DNA of 64,000 nt, taken from Lingula anatina. Lineage: Eukaryota; Brachiopoda; Lingulata; Lingulida; Lingulidae. Position 1 is the first letter of the stretch, and every line of letters starts with the position of its first letter. The translations under genes and the position numbers were made by a program. The stretch covers positions 157,706 through 221,705 of the forward strand of contig NW_019775181.1 in NCBI RefSeq assembly GCF_001039355.2, written 5' to 3'. Shown piece by piece: positions 61,201 through 64,000 of this stretch. The notes under the pieces were generated by a model, which worked only from the letters and a program-made list of their open reading frames with translations, was not told the DNA's origin and searched no databases.

Positions 61201-63176
61201 GAATTTTCCGATGTTTTTAGCTGAATTTCTGCGGATTTTAGCTGAATGTGTAGCTCGTCTACTTCCTTTTGGAGTTTCCGCTTGTCATCTTGTAAAACAC
61301 GGGACGACTCGCAAAGTTTTTCCTTTTCCTTCTCTGTTTTTTTCTTGTCTTCTTCAGCGGCCGTCAATTTACGTTGATGTTCCTCTCCTTCCTTTTTAAG
61401 TCGCTTTGTTTCCTCCTCCAATTCGCCAACGGTGACAAGATGTTCTTTCTCCGCTTTTTTCTTTGAATCCTCAGCTTGTTTGATCTGATTTTGTAAGTCT
61501 TCTACGAGCTTCTTTTGTTTTGTAGACTCTTCTCGTGCTTGTGTGTCGGCAACTTGGCGCTCCTTTTCAATCTTTTTCTTTGAATCTTCTGTTATTTTTA
61601 ATTGAGACTTAAACTTTTCAACGTCTTTCTTCAGCGTCTTGTTTTCTTCCTCCAACTTCTTAAGAGCGTCGGATGGTGGCGGGGGATCTGTTTGAGACGC
61701 CGCCGCCTTTGTTTCATGATGTACCTTTTCGGTTGATATCCGTTCTGTTTTAGTAATTTGCTTTTGATTTTCGAGGACAGTTTTTGGTGACGATGGCGAT
61801 TTCTTGCCCAGTTTATCTTGACCTGTCGTTTTAGCTGCAGGGCGACCCTTCACAGGCGATTCCAAAGACCTGTCGGGAGATTTCCGTAGCAACTGCTGCC
61901 CAAACGGTTTCACTGATAGCGTGTCCTTGGGAGACTCGGGTGTTTTCGTACCACTGCTACCGGTTAATTTCTTGCCGTTTTTATCCTTCTCAGTTGTTGT
62001 TGTTGTCGATGATTTAGTATCTGGCGCTTTCTTGGCACCGTTAGAGATACCCTGGCCGTTAACGGCTTTCGTTTCAGGTGTGGTCTTCTCCTTTGAAGAT
62101 TTACGTAAACCGAAGGACGGAACGCGCTCGACTTTGCCTCCCCTGGGGAGTTCTCCCGGAAACCTATCTCCCTTAATTAGTCCCTTCGAAGCACCTTCTT
62201 CCACGGGACTTTTCTTTCCTATCCCGGGAGAAGGCGTCCCTCCTTCCTTGAGGCTGGAGGAACCAGGCGACCGGTCCTCACTTTGCGCGAGAGACGGCCA
62301 TGTTGTGTTTGCGACACCTGCCCTACCCGCAGCAGTGGCAGACGATAGCGGTGGTTTCGACGGAGAATCAGAGGATTTATCTTTAGTGAATCCACTGGTA
62401 TGTGCCTTCAGCTCAGATTTCCTCTCCGTTTCAGAAATAGGTTTACCCTTTGCGTCTAGTTTACTTTTTCCAGCACCTCCTGGAACGCTTGCTTTGACCG
62501 CAGTTATTAATTGACCGGGACCTGCTGGTACACCTGTGGCTGCGGATCCTTTACTTCCTGCTGGCATGACGCTGCTCTCACCTGTCCGCGCGTTATTAAT
62601 ACCACGAAACAGTTTTAACTTGTCCCGGAAGGACTTTGGACTCTCACCCGGAGATGTATCACCGTCGTCTTTGTCGTCTGCTTCTGAATCTCCATGTGAT
62701 TTCTCTGAATCTTTGACATCGTTTTGTTTACCTGTTGCCGCGGTAGGTGTCGCGTTTTCCTGTTTGTCACCAGCTGCTTTATTTGCGTCAGGTGTGATTT
62801 TTTTAAAGCGTTCCAAGCGGGCCGCCACGGCGCCAGCTGTCCCTTTCACCTTTGGCTTAGCGTCTCCCGCTGTTGTCGCAGCGTCCTTGTTAGAGTCATC
62901 CTTTTTATCGGTTTCCAATAGCTTCGTGAATCCTCTCCTCTGAACTATAGACTGAACTGATTTCCCGACGTCCTTCGTCGAATCTGCCGCTTTTCCATCT
63001 TTTCCAGCCGCCACCTCGGCCTGCTGTTGTTTAGCGTGCTTCTCGGCCTCTTGCCTTTCATGTTCTTCTTTTGTTAAAAAGCAGTTTCTGCAGATGTGTG
63101 GCTTCCACGCTGACGGCTCGAAACCCTCGCACGGCTCAAAGTCTTCTAACTCGTCCTCCGATGAACTCATCATCAC
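33435..63176 (-). CDS. MTCL: MTCL/SOGA-family microtubule cross-linking coiled-coil protein, about 2665 aa, 14 coding exons
   Basis: Exons in order: 63176-60273, 51858-51760, 46419-45189, 44363-44138, 43025-42866, 42490-42317, 40622-40509, 39994-39851, 39412-39311, 38786-38043, 37554-37393, 36239-36166, 35721-34599 and 34175-33435. All junctions are GT-AG, phases agree and the total is 7998 nt. The N-terminus has FEPSAWKPHICRNCF with C29, C32 and H39, like the short Cys motif before the MPRIP PH domain. Residues about 42-500 are Ser/Thr/Lys-rich and disordered; coiled coil follows. The family hallmark lies at about 813-968: KLREENAILKEEMEEMKMEM, LQELQRELEIAAKNCRILQF, KEVSIRLNEELELVEERR. Vertebrate MTCL1 and SOGA1/MTCL2 cross-link and stabilise microtubules. 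Vertebrate members are near 1,600-1,900 aa, so this one is long. One gene rather than two is supported by unbroken phase, not by transcripts. Confidence 0.9.
34599..35721 (-). CDS. MTCL: MTCL exon 13, Ser/Thr/Pro-rich region
   Basis: 374 codons joined through a split Arg codon to exon 12. Starts SLSSIELEVTPSAP and contains phosphosite-like RSGSTESLP, KRAGSLESAVKNTLAKIGIN and KRKLKRSSSADSADN blocks. Predicted disordered, with basic patches. Ends IATFGSL before GTAAGC. Confidence 0.88.
36166..36239 (-). CDS. MTCL: MTCL exon 12, 74 nt
   Basis: A small exon found by phase: acceptor TTTTCAG, then AFSQISRLTGTIAASSDRK, donor GTCAGT. It starts in phase 0 after exon 11 (LLDG) and leaves two bases completed by exon 13. 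Without it, exons 11 and 13 would not be in frame. Confidence 0.82.
38043..38786 (-). CDS. MTCL: MTCL exon 10, long coiled coil
   Basis: 248 codons, almost entirely Glu/Lys/Gln/Leu heptads from IQSMIKEKDEQFAHD to RIDDILRE, with repeated LKEKDxEI phrases. Acceptor and donor are both in phase 0, as are most junctions of this part, so several exons could be skipped without shifting frame. Confidence 0.9.
39186..39235 (+). repeat. CT dinucleotide microsatellite
   Basis: About 23 CT units in MTCL intron 9, followed by a short CA-rich stretch. Confidence 0.95.
39628..39864 (-). repeat. 42-bp minisatellite spanning the MTCL exon 8 splice donor
   Basis: Units begin at 39641, 39683, 39725, 39767, 39809 and 39851 (exact 42-bp period). 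Each is two diverged 21-bp halves. On the minus strand each reads AGTGGACAG followed by GTGGGTGTTGAC. The unit at 39851 is the true exon 8 end and donor; five intronic units repeat it. Degenerate half-units continue down to about 39515. Confidence 0.95.
40060..40314. mobile_element. hAT-like MITE with 8-bp target duplication
   Basis: TGCAGACC occurs directly on both sides (40052-40059 and 40315-40322). The left end reads CAATGGCAGATTTAGGGGG and the right end, inverted, GGGGCGGATCCAGAATTTTT. The inverted repeats are imperfect. An 8-bp duplication points to hAT. The ends resemble a repeat family I recall from marine invertebrates. MTCL intron 7. Confidence 0.75.
40785..41013. mobile_element. 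Palindromic MITE, GGGACCATTCCC family
   Basis: The right end GGGAATGGTCCC is followed by TAA (41014-41016), and TAA (40782-40784) precedes the left end, whose terminus has decayed. Arms share GGATCGA, CTCCCTGGGG, GCTTAAA and TCTGTCA blocks. It belongs with the elements at 8105 and 14422. MTCL intron 6. Confidence 0.75.
41051..41083 (+). repeat. CA dinucleotide microsatellite
   Basis: About 16 CA units in MTCL intron 6, just beyond the MITE ending at 41013. Confidence 0.95.
42595..42728. mobile_element. MITE with CCGGTGT termini, copy 2
   Basis: Starts CCGGTGTGACAGGAATGGTA and ends with its partial mirror ACTACCGTGCCTGTCACA. Opposite orientation to, and diverged from, the copy at 13021-13199. 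It lies in MTCL intron 5 between exons 5 and 6. Confidence 0.75.
43880..44133. mobile_element. Palindromic PIF/Harbinger-like MITE inserted in an MTCL splice donor
   Basis: Both ends read GGGACCGTTCACAATGGATT (left forward, right reversed). Arms of about 100 bp share TGTCGACCTAG and GACTCCACGGG-like blocks. TTA flanks both ends (43877-43879 and 44134-44136). The right TTA and terminal CCC are, on the minus strand, the TAA and GGG of the exon 4 donor GTAAGG. Confidence 0.9.
45189..46419 (-). CDS. MTCL: MTCL exon 3, SOGA-type coiled coil
   Basis: 410 codons plus one base. Repeated LRKKLQE/LRRKLAEL modules (EEEVKVLRKKLQETEVENE, EQEAKILRKKLQDVQQENE, SIVLRRKLAELTEEK) are typical of the MTCL/SOGA coiled-coil repeat. 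Includes an RSRSLDSDFQIDVKRQLE segment. The end GAA-GAA-ACC-G joins AG of exon 4 to give EETEDLQIII. Confidence 0.92.
46420..51044. other. MTCL intron 2, main part
   Basis: No gene recognised. Contains a poly-G tract at 48780-48793 and an A-rich AAAT-type stretch at about 49668-49752. The many short ORFs show no domain or paired splice sites. Confidence 0.5.
51045..51265. mobile_element. Decayed MITE of the 43880 family
   Basis: Left part CACCTGGCTAATGTGCAC with ACTCCACGGAGACTCTTGCT, and right part AGTGAGAGTCCCCTTGGAGT inverted, match the arms of the elements at 43880 and 52579. Termini are diverged, so the boundaries are approximate. MTCL intron 2. Confidence 0.65.
51561..51702. mobile_element. 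142-bp MITE with perfect 26-bp inverted repeats and 8-bp target site
   Basis: The 26-bp arms at 51573-51598 and 51665-51690 are exact inverses built on ATAGTCCGAAGG and TTCATTGGTCCGAA. Outer ends GGGGGCGT and ACGGCCCC extend them. The flanks GGATCGCA (51553-51560) and GGATCACA (51703-51710) form a near-perfect 8-bp duplication, as for hAT. It ends 58 bp beyond the MTCL exon 2 donor, inside intron 2. Confidence 0.85.
52579..52834. mobile_element. Palindromic MITE of the 43880 family in MTCL intron 1
   Basis: Left end GGGGCCGTTAACAATAAGTT and right end AATTCATTGCGAGCGGCCCC. Both arms contain GTCGAC, GCTAATGCGCAT and ACTCCACG blocks. The flanks are AA on the left and TAAG on the right, so the target duplication is eroded. 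Confidence 0.8.
52835..60272. other. MTCL intron 1, main part
   Basis: No gene recognised. AT-rich, with a long AAAT microsatellite (about 54221-54350), a CT run near 58190-58210, and short GA and GATT runs near 59330-59354. A 109-codon minus-strand ORF (58354-58683) lacks domains or paired splice sites. Confidence 0.5.
54221..54350 (+). repeat. AAAT microsatellite
   Basis: A long run of AAAT/AATAA units with little interruption, in MTCL intron 1. A similar shorter stretch lies at 49668-49752. Confidence 0.95.
60273..63176 (-). CDS. MTCL: MTCL exon 1: Cys motif, disordered region and main coiled coil
   Basis: A single 968-codon open exon. It starts ATGATGATG at 63176, so any of the first three Met could be used; the next residues SSSEDELEDFEPCEGFEPS are acidic. 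The CRNC motif with a following His is at residues 29-39. Coiled coil begins near residue 500 (LKKLEEENKTLKKDVEKF) and runs to the end (KRLTQE before GTGAGT). The family signature RILQFKLRKSERKNDQIEAD lies at about 863-882. Confidence 0.93.
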
Positions 63177-64000
63177 GAAGCCGTACGTACGGTTATTAAA
63201 TGCCTCCCAATATCGATCGTAGTAATTCCAGCGGCTGTTTGTGTGTATGTGTGTTTGTATGTATACGGTCTCACTACGCGCCGGGATATCTCACTGTCTT
63301 CCGTGTTATCATGGGAGACTTAACATACACTGACCGATTTAATTGCTCTTGGTCAGCCACGTACACGTTTAAATGAAGAAAAAACTGCTTAAATAATGTC
63401 GAAAAACAACAGGAAAGCAGCCTCCAATACTTCTAAAGTTTACAGCGATTCGTCCCTAAACGTAGCCTCCTGGAGAAAAATGATTAAATCCAACAGCGAA
63501 TATTAGGCAAATCCGTGCTTATGGGTGAGGCTTAGCGAGTGTACATCTTTATCCTCTGGACTATTTCAATCTTATGCGTAACGGCTTTCTCATATACCCG
63601 CACCTTCCCACTTTTCACCGTGCCAAATACTGTGAATCAGCCCAATATTATCAACACTTGGAGTCTGTCTCGAATTTTCCGCGCGCTGCCGAATCTGTGC
63701 TGATAGCAAACTTAATAGTTCCCCTGCCGACCATTGTTTTCTCTAGGCCAGGTGAGAAAAGGCGGCCTGCGCGTCCACCTGAGCGTTCCAGTGCACAGGT
63801 TTACAACACATCTCGGGCACTTGGTTGCCTCTCCTTCTCCATTGCTCTCTCTCACCGCGGTCGTTACTTTCACTCAAACTATGCCTGTAATCCCAGACAC
63901 TTGGAATACACCTTCCCGCGGCACCTGACGCTGAAGCTGCTATATGTAACGTGATATCCCCCGTGCTTTCTTGTTTTGGAGGTCACGGCAGCTGGGTATG
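63177..64000 (-). promoter_or_regulatory. MTCL 5' UTR and probable promoter region
   Basis: Sequence upstream of the MTCL start codon. I see no TATA box or second gene I can support. A 126-codon plus-strand ORF (63574-63954) has no recognisable domain. A further non-coding first exon may lie outside the window. Confidence 0.4.

Noticed and set aside
60289-62943. Long Ser/Phe-rich plus-strand ORFs
   Set aside because: Antisense shadows of the 968-codon MTCL exon 1. Lys/Glu-rich coding gives Phe/Leu/Ser-rich opposite frames.
63574-63954. 126-codon plus-strand ORF upstream of MTCL
   Set aside because: Composition is ordinary for random frames, with no family match. It overlaps the expected MTCL promoter.

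Overview
This window is animal nuclear DNA. It has long introns with GT-AG junctions, animal-only gene families, many short inverted-repeat transposons and minisatellites, and no operons. The protein matches (a Hey-type bHLH gene ending in YRPW, HDDC2, MRPS28, and an MTCL/SOGA coiled-coil protein) fit an invertebrate bilaterian, probably a marine lophotrochozoan or basal deuterostome. I cannot name the species from sequence alone. A 52-N gap at 23729-23780 and a single N at 20865 show a draft assembly.

Layout. (1) 1161-1994, plus strand: an intronless ORF for an unrecognised single-pass membrane protein. (2) 3538-7160, minus strand: a complete six-exon HDDC2 (HD-domain 5'-nucleotidase family). 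(3) 7384-9651, plus strand: a complete three-exon MRPS28 (mitochondrial ribosome) with an unusual acidic repeat tail. It is head to head with HDDC2, with 223 bp between start codons. (4) 9.7-18.7 kb: gene-free DNA upstream of Hey, with several MITEs, a minisatellite and candidate Su(H)/CSL sites. (5) 18676-29884, plus strand: a complete five-exon HEY gene. Its second exon appears twice because two contig ends overlap and were left unmerged. (6) 33435-63176, minus strand: a 14-coding-exon MTCL/SOGA-family gene of about 2665 codons, tail to tail with HEY and filling nearly half the window. All exon phases were checked by hand and agree.

The genes do not form a pathway. Their linkage is the point: as I recall human gene order, HEY1 lies beside MRPS28 on 8q21, while HEY2 lies with HDDC2 and SOGA3/MTCL3 on 6q22. 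The window therefore looks like the unduplicated ancestral block from which the two vertebrate paralogous regions descended.

The most unusual structural signal is that in three different genes an intronic minisatellite begins exactly at an exon edge and carries copies of that exon's own splice site: HDDC2 exon 4 donor (31-bp period), MRPS28 exon 3 acceptor (about 45 bp) and MTCL exon 8 donor (42 bp, in frame). In addition, a PIF/Harbinger-like MITE sits in the MTCL exon 4 splice donor, and its TAA target duplication plus terminal GGG form the working donor GTAAGG. I found no CRISPR array, RNA gene or prokaryote-like system.
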